Notes under the pieces: generated by a model
What the model saw: the letters and a program-made list of their open reading frames with translations, nothing else
Told to the model about the DNA's origin: nothing
Databases searched by the model: none
Assembly (NCBI GenBank): GCA_020344015.1
Contig: CP070812.1
Span: 3,961,584 to 4,001,677 of the forward strand
Reading direction: 5' to 3'
DNA: 40,094 nucleotides
Origin: Gemmatimonadota bacterium
GTDB lineage: Bacteria > Gemmatimonadota > Gemmatimonadetes > Palauibacterales > KS3-K002
Translations under genes and position numbers: made by a program
Shown: positions 15,905 through 24,413 of the stretch, in pieces
Numbering within the stretch: the first letter of the stretch is position 1
How the letters are laid out: each line of letters starts with the position of its first letter

Positions 15905-18271
15905 CTAGCCTCCCGACGGCCGCTCCGTCGCTAATTCACCTAGCGCGATCGGGGCGCCGAGCAGTTCGTCCGGGATCGCAAAGGAGTTGACCAGCGGCAG
16001 GGCCTGCAGGCGCACTTCGTGACACAGTCGGTTCACCACTGTGCGGATCTTACGCGCCTTGACCCCCTCGATGTAACCTTGCTCGAGAAACCACCCGCGA
16101 TCGGCCTCGATTCGCGACAGGGCGAACAGGTCGCGGAGTGTTTTGAGGATCGAACTCAACTGAGCATTCGGCACGTCCTCGATCGCGTCGTGGAACTGCT
16201 CGAGGATTTCCCGCTCGACGTGGGCGTGCGCCAACGCGAGAAGATGATCCTGACAATCGTTCATCGCGGCGAATGCGTCCATGCCCTTGTCGACTCGCTT
16301 CTTCAGTCGGCGAGCTGCGCTGACCAGTAACTGGTTCTCGCGGTAGCGTAGCGCGCCGAGCTGGAATTCGGGATCGCGTAGGTGCGACTCGTCGGTCATG
16401 CGCGTGACTATTGGGTTCAACTCGGCAATCGCCCGTGCGGCTTTCCCGGTCACGTGCTTGACGATCCCCAGGAATCGAGCTTCTTCGAACTGCTCCTGGA
16501 AGTCGCCCAGTAGCGCCTTGGCGACCAGCTGCATCAGAACGGTGTTGTCACCCTCGAACGTGGTGAAGACGTCGCTATCGGCTCGCAGCGAGGCGAAGCG
16601 ATTGACCGCCATGTAGCCGGAGCCGCCACACGCCTCACGGCACGTCTGCAGGGTGTGAACGGCGTGCCACGACGAGTACGCCTTCAGGCCTGCCGCCAGC
16701 ACCTCGACCTCCCGCGACATCATCCCGCGCCGCGCCAAGTATGTCCGCACTAGGTGCTTGATAGCGAAGTCGATGGCGAACGTCGTTGCCAGAGGCGGCA
16801 TCAGACGCCGCTGATGGCTACGGTAATCGAGGATGCGAACCTCGGGCTCGCCCACCGGTCCGAACTGCCTGCGCCGCGCGCCGTACCGCACGGCTATCGT
16901 CAGTCCGCTCTTCACCGCGCTCAAGGCCGCGGTGGCTATGCTGATTCGGCCGCCGACCAGCGTACTGAGCATGGTGAAGAAACGCTTGGCGTCACCGGGG
17001 ATCGTCGTGGTGTAGACGCCATCCGCGCTGACGTAGGCAAATCGGTTCAGCAAGTTCTCACGAGGTATACGGACGTGATCGAACCAGATGGATCCGTTGT
17101 CCACGCCGCCGAGGCCGAGCTTCTCGCCGTGGTCACGGATGCGGATCCCCGGACGAAGTTTGCCTTCCCGATCGCGAATCGGCACGAGAAAGGCGTGTAC
17201 GCCGTAACGCGCGTCATCGATCTGCAATTGAGCAAACACCGCGGCCATCCGGCCGTGACGCACAGCGTTGCCGATGTAGACCTTACGTGCCCGACCGGTC
17301 GGTGTATTGATCACGAACTCACGCGATTTCTTGTCGTAGCGCGCCAGCGTCTCGATGTCCCGAACGTTGGAGCCGTGCGCCGCCTCGGTCATCGCGTAGC
17401 AACCGGGGAGCTCCAGTGTGCCGATATCGGGCAGGTATTTCTCGTGATGGCGCTGAGTGCCGAGGCTGGCTACGCTGCCACCGAACAACCCAAACTGGAC
17501 ACCGAACTTCACCGCCAGACTCAAGTCGTGGTAGCCCAACATCTCTGACGCGGCGAGGAAGCGGCCAATGTCACCCTTGCCGCCGTAATCGGGCGGAAAA
17601 GCCAGAGCGCCGAAGCCGTGCCGCGCCAGTTCACGGCACCAATCCATGACGCGCTCCCGATAGGTCGTTCGGTCGAGCCCGTACTCGTAACGGAATTTCG
17701 GATCGCGCAGAACCTTGAGGACCGCTTCGCGTGTCTCGCGATAGACGCCGCCCAAAAGTCGCGCCATCGATGCAGGCTCGAACGCCGGCGCCGTTTCGTC
17801 GTCCGCGCCGGTTGGTCGCGCCCCTTCCGGGCTCAGCAGCTCCCGGCAAACCTGGGAGGCGTCCACCCCCAGGGCGCCCTCGATATCCGCCAGCGCTTCG
17901 GTAACCTCGGGACGCAGCCAGTACTGCGCATCGTCACCGCCCCCCGCCTGCGCCAACTCGACGCCGAGATCGGCCAGCGATCGCCGAGTCGCTTCCGGCA
18001 ACCCGGCCGCCATGCGCCGGATCACGCTGAGCAGCGTGCGCAGCTCACCCGGGTCCGGCGGCGCGTCCGGGTTCAGCCAGCGCTCCAGCACCGGCAGCTT
18101 GGTTCCCTCTGGCAGGTCGAGCTTTTCTACCTGGTCGGCGATCGCACGCCACTCTGCTAACGTGAGGTCGCTATCCGACCACGCCACGTAGATCAGGGGA
18201 AGCAGCGAGAGTAGCCGCGGATCGTCGGTCGGGAAACCCGACTCGTGCGGGCCGCTGGTGGAGGCACCCAT
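15905..18271 (-). CDS. Acyl-CoA oxidase/dehydrogenase with N-terminal TerB-like domain
   Basis: A 788-aa flavoenzyme of fatty-acid beta-oxidation. The ACAD fold covers about residues 170-640: an N-terminal helical domain (FGALAFPPDYGGKG), a middle beta-domain (CYAMTEAAHGSNVRDIET, the FAD/substrate region) and a C-terminal helical domain. Glu573 in FEGDNTVLMQL is the expected catalytic base; the Asp-Asn-Thr form of this motif is typical of acyl-CoA oxidases rather than short-chain dehydrogenases (FEGTNEI). A further C-terminal domain (about 650-788) also fits the oxidase subgroup. Residues about 18-100 (LLPLIYVAWSDSDLTLAEWRAI) resemble the TerB-like helical fold, which is not a standard part of these enzymes. 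The ATG at 18271 lacks a clear ribosome-binding site. Whether it passes electrons to oxygen or to ETF cannot be told. Confidence 0.88.
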   Translation of the reverse strand: MGASTSGPHESGFPTDDPRLLSLLPLIYVAWSDSDLTLAEWRAIADQVEKLDLPEGTKLPVLERWLNPDAPPDPGELRTLLSVIRRMAAGLPEATRRSLADLGVELAQAGGGDDAQYWLRPEVTEALADIEGALGVDASQVCRELLSPEGARPTGADDETAPAFEPASMARLLGGVYRETREAVLKVLRDPKFRYEYGLDRTTYRERVMDWCRELARHGFGALAFPPDYGGKGDIGRFLAASEMLGYHDLSLAVKFGVQFGLFGGSVASLGTQRHHEKYLPDIGTLELPGCYAMTEAAHGSNVRDIETLARYDKKSREFVINTPTGRARKVYIGNAVRHGRMAAVFAQLQIDDARYGVHAFLVPIRDREGKLRPGIRIRDHGEKLGLGGVDNGSIWFDHVRIPRENLLNRFAYVSADGVYTTTIPGDAKRFFTMLSTLVGGRISIATAALSAVKSGLTIAVRYGARRRQFGPVGEPEVRILDYRSHQRRLMPPLATTFAIDFAIKHLVRTYLARRGMMSREVEVLAAGLKAYSSWHAVHTLQTCREACGGSGYMAVNRFASLRADSDVFTTFEGDNTVLMQLVAKALLGDFQEQFEEARFLGIVKHVTGKAARAIAELNPIVTRMTDESHLRDPEFQLGALRYRENQLLVSAARRLKKRVDKGMDAFAAMNDCQDHLLALAHAHVEREILEQFHDAIEDVPNAQLSSILKTLRDLFALSRIEADRGWFLEQGYIEGVKARKIRTVVNRLCHEVRLQALPLVNSFAIPDELLGAPIALGELATERPSGG

Positions 18272-18314
18272 GTTGGGTAAGCTAAAGCCGAGGGCTATGG
18301 CGAGGCTAGTGGTC

Positions 18315-18442
18315 GGGAATTCGGTAATCCATGACTAATAGACTAATTGAACATTTGAATACTCGACTTGAGATCCGCCGTCGTTCTGCATTCGAGTAGT
18401 CTATTGTTCAATTAGTCAAGTAGTCATGGAATCTCTAATCCC
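18315..18442. repeat. Long palindromic element 2 (arms about 52 nt)
   Basis: The left arm (18315-18366) and right arm (18391-18442) are imperfect reverse complements around a 24-nt loop. The left arm starts GGGAATTCGG and includes CCATGACTA and GACTAATTGAACA, as in palindromic element 1 at 5425-5554. The right arm ends 2 nt from the stop codon of the M14-family gene (18445). It is placed as a 3'-end hairpin for that gene and upstream of the acyl-CoA oxidase start. Confidence 0.88.
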
Positions 18443-18444
18443 TC

Positions 18445-21225
18445 CTAACGAACTGTCGGCCCAATGAGGATCGCGTTCAAGAACAGCCGGTTCAGCGATG
18501 GCCAAAGGTGCCGGTAGTTCGGATCGTCGGCGAACAGAACGACACGACCCCGGCCTAGCGGCTCATCGATCATCCAGGCCGTGCCCTCCAGATACTTCTG
18601 CGTGTTCTCGGGCCAGGTGAAGCCGGCTACGGCCAGATCGCCACCCACGAAGGCGACCGGGCTCGAGCCGCTTTCCGACGGCTGATAGAAATCGCTGCCC
18701 GAGACCAGCACAGCGATGGACTCCGACTCGTAGCCGAAGGTCAGCGGGTGGGTGAGGTCGAGCGCCGCTCGCATGATCGCCCCCGGCACCCCCAGCGGGC
18801 CATCCTCCCCAGCTTCCGAGCTCACCAACGGCGGCATCATCTCCCCAGCCGCCGGCGGCAGGTATTTCTCGCCATCCCCATCGCCGTCGCCATCCTCCCG
18901 CCCCACCAACTTCGCCGTCGTGAACCCGAGGTCGGGATCCGCCAGGTACTGCGCCGCGCTGCCCAGCCCGACCAGCACGCCACCGCCGCGCACCCACTCC
19001 TGCAGCGTCTCGGCCCCGCGCTCGCCGAACCCACGCCCGTAGCCCCGGCCCGGCGGCAGGATGAGGACGTCGAAGTCCTCTAAGCGGCCCGTGATCGTCT
19101 CGACGCGGAGGCCGGTGAACTGAAGGCCATATTCTCTTTCCAGCAGGTACCAGGTATGGCCGTAGCTGCTCGTACCCACTCCTTCGCCGGCTGCGACCGC
19201 GACCCGCGGAAACCGCAGCGTCACCACTGGGTTCGATCCCACGCCGGTGGGTCCCTCGTCATAGTAGGCGGTGTGAACCGCGTCGACCGGGACACCGAAG
19301 CGGCGCGCCAGCTCGTCGATCCGTTCGTGGATCGACTCCGGGTTGCGGGTCACCCGCACCACCAGCGCACCGCGCGGGTAGGAAACACCTCCTGCCCGCA
19401 GCGGTCGGGCCGACACTGCCACCTTGAACCCCTCATTCATCAGCGCGATCGCAAGGCGCAGCGCCGCGTCCCGGTCGTAGCGGAAGACGTACGCCGTGAC
19501 CGCCCGGCCACCGCTTACGCCGCCGTCGATGCCGGCACGCAGCGCCTCCGGCAGCTTCCCGAGATCGCGGGCCCCGAGGTAGGCCGGCGGCCGCCAGCCC
19601 GCGTTCGCCTCGTCGAACTCGACCTCGAGCGGCCGGGCCGCAATGCGGCCCGCGTCCTCCAGCCAGTACGCCTCGACGCCGAACGACAGCGGCAGGCTCC
19701 AGGCCGTGATGTCATAGAACTGGAACCGCTCACGCGCGGCCCGCGAACCGCGCCGCGCATTGAGCGCCCTTCTGCGCAGCTGCTCGTTGACGAAGGCCGA
19801 ATCCATCTCTGCATCCGGGGCGAGTACCGCATCGACCAGACGCGCCTGGGGCTGCGCCAGGTCGATGACGTAGCTGCCGACCGGGAACTCGCGCCGCCCC
19901 GAACGGCCCGACAGGTATTCGTGGGCGGCGCCTGTGCTGAACGACTCGCTCGCGACACCGACCTCGACGCCGTCGCGCAGTAGAATCTCCGCCAGCCGTG
20001 CTGCCCGTTCAGGATCATTACCGGGAACGATCACGAAACGCTTCCAAGCTCGGCCGCCGGCGAACTCGTCCATCCCGGAGCGGAAAAACTCGTAGTAATC
20101 ACGCAGCCGTGCCTCGCTATGCTCAGCCGTCGTTCGCAGCGTCGCCAGCGACGCCGTGAAGTGTTTGGCAATCCCGTCCCTGAAGGTGAGGACGGTCCCG
20201 TCGTCGCGCGACCAGCGATAACCTTTCGAGCCGCCGCCGTCGGTCTCGTAGGTCATACCCGTGGCGCCGTTTAGTGCCGGCCAGCTGTCCCAGTAGCCCG
20301 GATAGTGGAGGTCGAAGACGTCGCGTACGTAGTAGTTCCAGCCGTAGCGATCGAAGGCCGCCCCGTTGCCGCGCCCGTAGATCTCCGTCCAGCGAACGAT
20401 CTGCTCCTTCGGCAGGCTCGGGTTGATGGGAAGCACCGGCGGCGGCATGAAAAACTGGGTCGTCTGGCCATGATGATCGACGAACACCTGGGGGTTCCAC
20501 TCATGATGCGCAGCGATGATCGCGCGCGTCTCGCGCTGTATCATCCCCAGCGCATCGCGGTTCATGTCGAACTGGTAGTGGTTGTTATTCGTACTCATGC
20601 CCCACGGAGCATCGTGCTCCAGACTGCTGTGCGATGAGTCGCCCACGGCGAAAGCGTTGTACCACTCGACGAACCGGTCGTGGCTCTCCGGGTTGTGCGC
20701 CGGGTTGATCACCGTCACCACGTTCTCCAGGATCGCCAGCGTCATCGAGTCTTCGCCGGCGGCCAGCTGGTATGCGACCTGTAGCGCCGCCTCCAGCGCC
20801 GCCGTCTCGTTCCCATCGTTCGCGTAGTTCATCCAGCCGATCGCCGGTGTCGATTGCGCGATGGCCGCGGCTTCCTGTCGGCTCGTGCTGCGCGGATCGC
20901 GCAGCCGCCGGATGTTCGCCCTTATTTCATCCAGTCGCACGATGTTCTCTGGTGAACTGACCACCACCAGGATGAGCTGTCGGCCCTCCACCGACCGGCC
21001 GTAGCGAAAGACCCGCACCCGGTCGTCCGCCGTGCTCGCGATGGCCTCGACGACCCGCAGCATGTTGCCGTGGTCCGTGTGGAACTCGCCCGGCTCGTAG
21101 TCGAGGATCGTCGCCGGCCGCGGTACGTCTGGCCGGTGCGGTCCGTTGGCGTAGAAATCGAACTCCTGGGCTTCGACACTCGAAGCCGATAGCAGCGCGA
21201 TGGCTGCGAGGGCGACCGTTCGCAT
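18445..21225 (-). CDS. Secreted M14-family carboxypeptidase-like protein with altered zinc ligand
   Basis: A 926-aa protein. ATG at 21225 is chosen because it follows AAAGGA at good spacing and opens a signal peptide (MRTVALAAIALLSASSVEAQ). The M14 domain spans about residues 40-400. At the canonical HxxE zinc motif the sequence is DGNE (Asp137, Glu140), so the first zinc-ligand His is replaced by Asp (codon GAT). The other features remain: FDMNRDALGMIQRET, VDHHGQTTQFFMPP (His252 as third ligand) and LNGATGMTYETDGG near the catalytic Glu. A C-terminal amidotransferase-like region (about 710-930) contains FDVLILPPGRGYG and LQEWVRGGGVLVGLG. It may be an active enzyme with changed metal binding or a non-catalytic peptide-binding protein. 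Confidence 0.88.
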   Translation of the reverse strand: MRTVALAAIALLSASSVEAQEFDFYANGPHRPDVPRPATILDYEPGEFHTDHGNMLRVVEAIASTADDRVRVFRYGRSVEGRQLILVVVSSPENIVRLDEIRANIRRLRDPRSTSRQEAAAIAQSTPAIGWMNYANDGNETAALEAALQVAYQLAAGEDSMTLAILENVVTVINPAHNPESHDRFVEWYNAFAVGDSSHSSLEHDAPWGMSTNNNHYQFDMNRDALGMIQRETRAIIAAHHEWNPQVFVDHHGQTTQFFMPPPVLPINPSLPKEQIVRWTEIYGRGNGAAFDRYGWNYYVRDVFDLHYPGYWDSWPALNGATGMTYETDGGGSKGYRWSRDDGTVLTFRDGIAKHFTASLATLRTTAEHSEARLRDYYEFFRSGMDEFAGGRAWKRFVIVPGNDPERAARLAEILLRDGVEVGVASESFSTGAAHEYLSGRSGRREFPVGSYVIDLAQPQARLVDAVLAPDAEMDSAFVNEQLRRRALNARRGSRAARERFQFYDITAWSLPLSFGVEAYWLEDAGRIAARPLEVEFDEANAGWRPPAYLGARDLGKLPEALRAGIDGGVSGGRAVTAYVFRYDRDAALRLAIALMNEGFKVAVSARPLRAGGVSYPRGALVVRVTRNPESIHERIDELARRFGVPVDAVHTAYYDEGPTGVGSNPVVTLRFPRVAVAAGEGVGTSSYGHTWYLLEREYGLQFTGLRVETITGRLEDFDVLILPPGRGYGRGFGERGAETLQEWVRGGGVLVGLGSAAQYLADPDLGFTTAKLVGREDGDGDGDGEKYLPPAAGEMMPPLVSSEAGEDGPLGVPGAIMRAALDLTHPLTFGYESESIAVLVSGSDFYQPSESGSSPVAFVGGDLAVAGFTWPENTQKYLEGTAWMIDEPLGRGRVVLFADDPNYRHLWPSLNRLFLNAILIGPTVR

Positions 21226-21280
21226 CGTCTCGTCCTTTTTGGGCAGCTGTTGCGTGGTTTGGTGGGGCCGTGCTCCCGTC

Positions 21281-21297
21281 CGCCGCAATATGCGGCG
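21281..21297. promoter_or_regulatory. Small perfect hairpin in a divergent intergenic region
   Basis: CGCCGCA and TGCGGCG flank ATA, a 7-bp perfect stem in the 163-nt gap between the M14-family gene and the GlsB-like gene. It may be an operator or a 5'-leader structure. Nothing else was recognised in this gap. Confidence 0.3.
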
Positions 21298-21388
21298 CCC
21301 GGACTCGGGTGTCCACACGGCCGGGCTCGCGTTGCAGCCACCGATCTCATCATTGTCTCAGACGGGGAAGCGTTGCACTTTTTACTCG

Positions 21389-21667
21389 ATGGGGATCGTC
21401 GAGGTCGGCGTTTTGGCAGTGCTCGCAGCCGTCTGCGCGGCTCTGGGCCAGTTCATCAGCGGCTACTCTCGCGGCGGCTGCCCCGTTTCCTTTGTCGTCG
21501 CTTTCTTCGGCACCGTGGTCGGGCCACGCATCTTCCGCAACTTCGGCTGGCCAGAGCCGCTCGTCGTCCCGATCGGGCCGATGGAGCTCAACCTGGTCTC
21601 CTCGGCGGTCGCTGCCCTATTCCTCGTCGTGGTCGTAAACCTGATTACGAGTCGGCGGAAGTTTTAA
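21389..21667 (+). CDS. GlsB/YeaQ/YmgE-family small membrane protein
   Basis: A 92-aa inner-membrane protein with three hydrophobic helices (about 5-24, 31-48 and 70-88). The segment ISGYSRGGCPVSFVVAFFGTVVGPRI resembles the Gly-rich loop and second helix of the transglycosylase-associated (YeaQ/GlsB) family, whose members are stress-related and of unknown mechanism. ATG at 21389 is the likeliest start because the hydrophobic helix begins there, but no good ribosome-binding site precedes it. It is divergent from the M14-family gene and lies 129 nt upstream of the M28 gene in the same direction. Confidence 0.72.
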   Translation: MGIVEVGVLAVLAAVCAALGQFISGYSRGGCPVSFVVAFFGTVVGPRIFRNFGWPEPLVVPIGPMELNLVSSAVAALFLVVVVNLITSRRKF

Positions 21668-21796
21668 GTACCCCCGAAGGGCCACAGGCTCGACGCTGGC
21701 GCGACATCCTCCTATTCCTTGATATTCTCCGGCGCTCTACGCATTTTTGGCGACCTTTTTCCGAACACACCGAGAGGTAATAAGGAACACATTCCT

Positions 21797-23185
21797 ATGC
21801 GATTCCTAGCGACTGCACTCTTGGCCCTCTGCCTTCTGGCCCCCACGGGTCCAACCTCCGAGGCGCTTGCCCAGTTCAACCGTACCGAGTCCATCGCCGA
21901 CTCCTACCGCGAAGTCGCCCAGCAATTGATCAACGCAGCGCTGGCAGACAGCGCCGCCTATGGGCGGTTGACCGAGCTCACCGACGGTTTCGGCCACCGG
22001 TTCAGCGGCTCGGAGAATCTGGAGCGGGCCCTCGACTGGATCATCGAGGAGATGGAAGAAGACGGTCTGGAGAACGTGCGTGGCGAGTCGGTGCCGGTGC
22101 CCCACTGGGTGCGGGGAGCGGAATCGCTAGAGCTGATCGCACCACGTCGTGTAAAGCTGCCGATGCTGGGATTGGGCGGCAGCGTCGGCACGCCGCAGGA
22201 GGGGATCCGCGCCGAGCTGTTGGTGGTGAGCAGCTTCGACGAGCTGGAGGCCCGCAGCGATGAGGCGCGTGGAAAGATCGTACTGCTCAACGCTCCGTTC
22301 GTCAGCTACGGCCAGACGGTGACCTACCGGGTGCACGGTGCGATCGCTGCCGCTAAAGCCGGTGCCGTGGCCAGCCTGATCCGGTCGGTGACGCCCTTCT
22401 CGATGCGGACGCCGCACACCGGCCAGATGTTGTACGACCCGTCGGCGCCACAAATCCCGCATGCGGCTATAACCGTCGAGGACGCCGTCATGCTGCAGCG
22501 CATGCAGGAGCGCGGTGAACGGATCGAAGTCCTGCTCAAGATGGAGGCGCAGACGCTGCCAGAAACCACGTCGCGCAACGTCATCGCCGAGATCGCCGGC
22601 TGGGAGCACCCCGATGAGGTCGTCGTGATGGGCGGACACATCGATTCCTGGGACGTCGGTACCGGCGCGATGGACGACGGCGGCGGCAGCGTCGCCGCTT
22701 GGGAGGCGCTGCGGCTAATGCGCGAACTCGGCCTGCGACCGCGACGCACCGTGCGCGTTGTGCTCTGGACGAACGAGGAGAACGGCCTGCGCGGCGCCCT
22801 CGCCTATCGCGACTATCACGTAGACGAGCTAGACGATCACGTACTCGCTATCGAATCGGACGCCGGTGTCTTCAAGCCACTGGGCTTCGGCTTCACCGGT
22901 TCCACCGCCGCTTACGTGATCATCCGCGAGATCGGCTCACTGCTCGAGCCGATCGGCGCCGATGACGTCAGGCGTGGCGGCGGCGGTGCCGATATCGGGC
23001 CTATCATGCGCGAGGGCGTGCCGGGGATGGGGCTTCGGGTGGACGGCGAGAAGTACTTCTGGTACCATCACACCGAAGCCGACACAATCGAGGTGCTCGA
23101 CCCCCGCGAGATGGCGGAGTGCGTGGCGGCCATGGCGGTGATGGCTTACGTGGTGGCGGACCTGCCCCAGCGTCTGCCGCGCTAG
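21797..23185 (+). CDS. M28-family metallopeptidase, carboxypeptidase Q-like
   Basis: A 462-aa exported di-zinc peptidase. ATG at 21797 gives a clean signal peptide (MRFLATALLALCLLAPTGPTSEALA). A PA-like domain (about 125-235) is inserted before the catalytic half, as in plasma glutamate carboxypeptidase/carboxypeptidase Q (about 470 aa). Metal and catalytic residues are visible: His281 and Asp283 (GGHIDSWD), Asp293 (GAMDDGGG), Glu327/Glu328 (TNEENG), Asp355 (IESDAG) and a His at 424 or 425 (WYHHTEADT). The family hydrolyses dipeptides or trims peptides. It ends 10 nt from the convergent CDGSH gene, with a small 5-bp hairpin (23190-23205) across the two stop codons. Confidence 0.93.
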   Translation: MRFLATALLALCLLAPTGPTSEALAQFNRTESIADSYREVAQQLINAALADSAAYGRLTELTDGFGHRFSGSENLERALDWIIEEMEEDGLENVRGESVPVPHWVRGAESLELIAPRRVKLPMLGLGGSVGTPQEGIRAELLVVSSFDELEARSDEARGKIVLLNAPFVSYGQTVTYRVHGAIAAAKAGAVASLIRSVTPFSMRTPHTGQMLYDPSAPQIPHAAITVEDAVMLQRMQERGERIEVLLKMEAQTLPETTSRNVIAEIAGWEHPDEVVVMGGHIDSWDVGTGAMDDGGGSVAAWEALRLMRELGLRPRRTVRVVLWTNEENGLRGALAYRDYHVDELDDHVLAIESDAGVFKPLGFGFTGSTAAYVIIREIGSLLEPIGADDVRRGGGGADIGPIMREGVPGMGLRVDGEKYFWYHHTEADTIEVLDPREMAECVAAMAVMAYVVADLPQRLPR

Positions 23186-23195
23186 GATTCGCCGC

Positions 23196-23855
23196 CTAAT
23201 CGGCGCTGAAGCCGATCTGTTTGTGCGTGCCGTCGCAGAACGGCTTCTTGCTCGAGCCGCCGCAGCGGCAAAGCGCCGCCTGGGTATCGTGATAGCTGCT
23301 CGTCTCACCGTCGGCGCTGCGCACCTCCAGCGAACCCTTCACCAGAAGCGGTCCGTTCGCCAGCGGCGTTACCGTCAGCCTTCCCCCGGGCACGAACTCA
23401 TCCGGCCTGGCCTTGGCTTCCGCTAGGTCGCCCGCGTCCTCGAAGCCCACCTGCGAGTGGCTGCCGTCGCAGAACGGCTTGTTAGCCGACGCGCCACACC
23501 GACATAGCGAGATCCGCTTCGCCTCCGCGAGTGCCTCGCCCGTCGCCGAGGCGACTTCGATGTCCCCGCTAACGTTGATCGGACCGTCGCGCGAGATCTC
23601 CGCCGTGTTCTTATCCGCTACCGGCTCAGCCATACCTCCATCCTTCCGTTCGTACCACAGCGCACCCGTCGGGCAGCGCACGACGACCTCCGCGACCTCG
23701 TCGGCCGCAGCCGCATCGGGGTCGATCCAAGGACGCCGACCCTTCACGAAGACACCCGGCAGCCCCTTCACACACTCCTCGGCGTGGATGCACCGCTTGA
23801 CATCGTAATTGACGACGATGTCCCTGCCCTCATACTCGCGAATCTTGCCGCTCAT
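23196..23855 (-). CDS. Iron-sulfur protein with Fer4_19-type domain and two CDGSH domains
   Basis: A 219-aa cytosolic protein with three predicted metal sites. Residues 1-75 resemble the divergent 4Fe-4S mono-cluster domain (YDVKRCIHAEECVKGLPGVF with Cys22 and Cys28, then CPTGAL with Cys61). Two CDGSH-type 2Fe-2S motifs follow: Cys118, Cys120, Cys129, His133 (CRCGASANKPFCDGSH) and Cys196, Cys198, Cys207, His211 (CRCGGSSKKPFCDGTH). The three-cysteine, one-histidine ligation is the hallmark of CDGSH/mitoNEET-like proteins, which act in redox or Fe-S transfer. ATG at 23855 is preferred over the in-frame GTG at 23861. It is the last gene of the minus-strand run and follows the DinB-like gene by 14 nt. 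Confidence 0.9.
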   Translation of the reverse strand: MSGKIREYEGRDIVVNYDVKRCIHAEECVKGLPGVFVKGRRPWIDPDAAAADEVAEVVVRCPTGALWYERKDGGMAEPVADKNTAEISRDGPINVSGDIEVASATGEALAEAKRISLCRCGASANKPFCDGSHSQVGFEDAGDLAEAKARPDEFVPGGRLTVTPLANGPLLVKGSLEVRSADGETSSYHDTQAALCRCGGSSKKPFCDGTHKQIGFSAD

Positions 23856-23869
23856 CCTCACGCCCTTCT

Positions 23870-24361
23870 CTATGCCTCGCCCGCATACGCCATCCCCTCC
23901 AAGCCGAAATACTTCCGCAACAGCGCCAGCTGGCCGATATGGAATGACTCATGCTGGACGAGGAACGCGACCGCTCCACGCACGGTTCCGTCGTCCACCG
24001 GGAACTCCTGACCCGAAGCGCGGCCCAGCTCCGCCTCCGTAACCTCGGGCAAGCGATCGACCAGCAGAGCGGACAATTCACTCCAAGCGGACCTCAGCTC
24101 ATCCAGCGGCGGCACCTCGAGATCATTGACGTCGTGCGCCGAATCGAACAGCTCCTGAAACGGGTTCACCGCTTCGAGCCCAACGTGAGAGCCCAAGTAA
24201 TAGCGGGCATGAAGGACGTGGCAGGCGAGAAATCCGATGCTGTTGGTGCCATCGCTCGGCCGTTCCCGTGCCATTGCGTCATCGACCCCATCCAGACAGT
24301 TCAGGAAGAGTCGCGTGTTAAGCTTGAGTAGCTCACAGAGTGGAGCGATCGCCTCGAGCAT
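23870..24361 (-). CDS. DinB-family (four-helix) putative metal-dependent protein
   Basis: A 163-aa protein with the DinB/YfiT-like four-helix layout. Candidate metal-ligand histidines are His48/His51 (ACHVLHARYYLG) and His137/His141 (QHESFHIGQLALLRKYFG), the latter closely matching the family's terminal helix motif. The start at 24361 follows GGAGGACGCC, a strong ribosome-binding site. Family members include bacillithiol- and mycothiol-dependent transferases and many with unknown substrates; no thiol-synthesis gene is near. Cytosolic, with no signal peptide. Confidence 0.88.
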   Translation of the reverse strand: MLEAIAPLCELLKLNTRLFLNCLDGVDDAMARERPSDGTNSIGFLACHVLHARYYLGSHVGLEAVNPFQELFDSAHDVNDLEVPPLDELRSAWSELSALLVDRLPEVTEAELGRASGQEFPVDDGTVRGAVAFLVQHESFHIGQLALLRKYFGLEGMAYAGEA

Positions 24362-24413
24362 GGCGTCCTCCGTAAGGCTTGAGAGGCTGTATAGGATTCA
24401 GTGCACAATCAGA

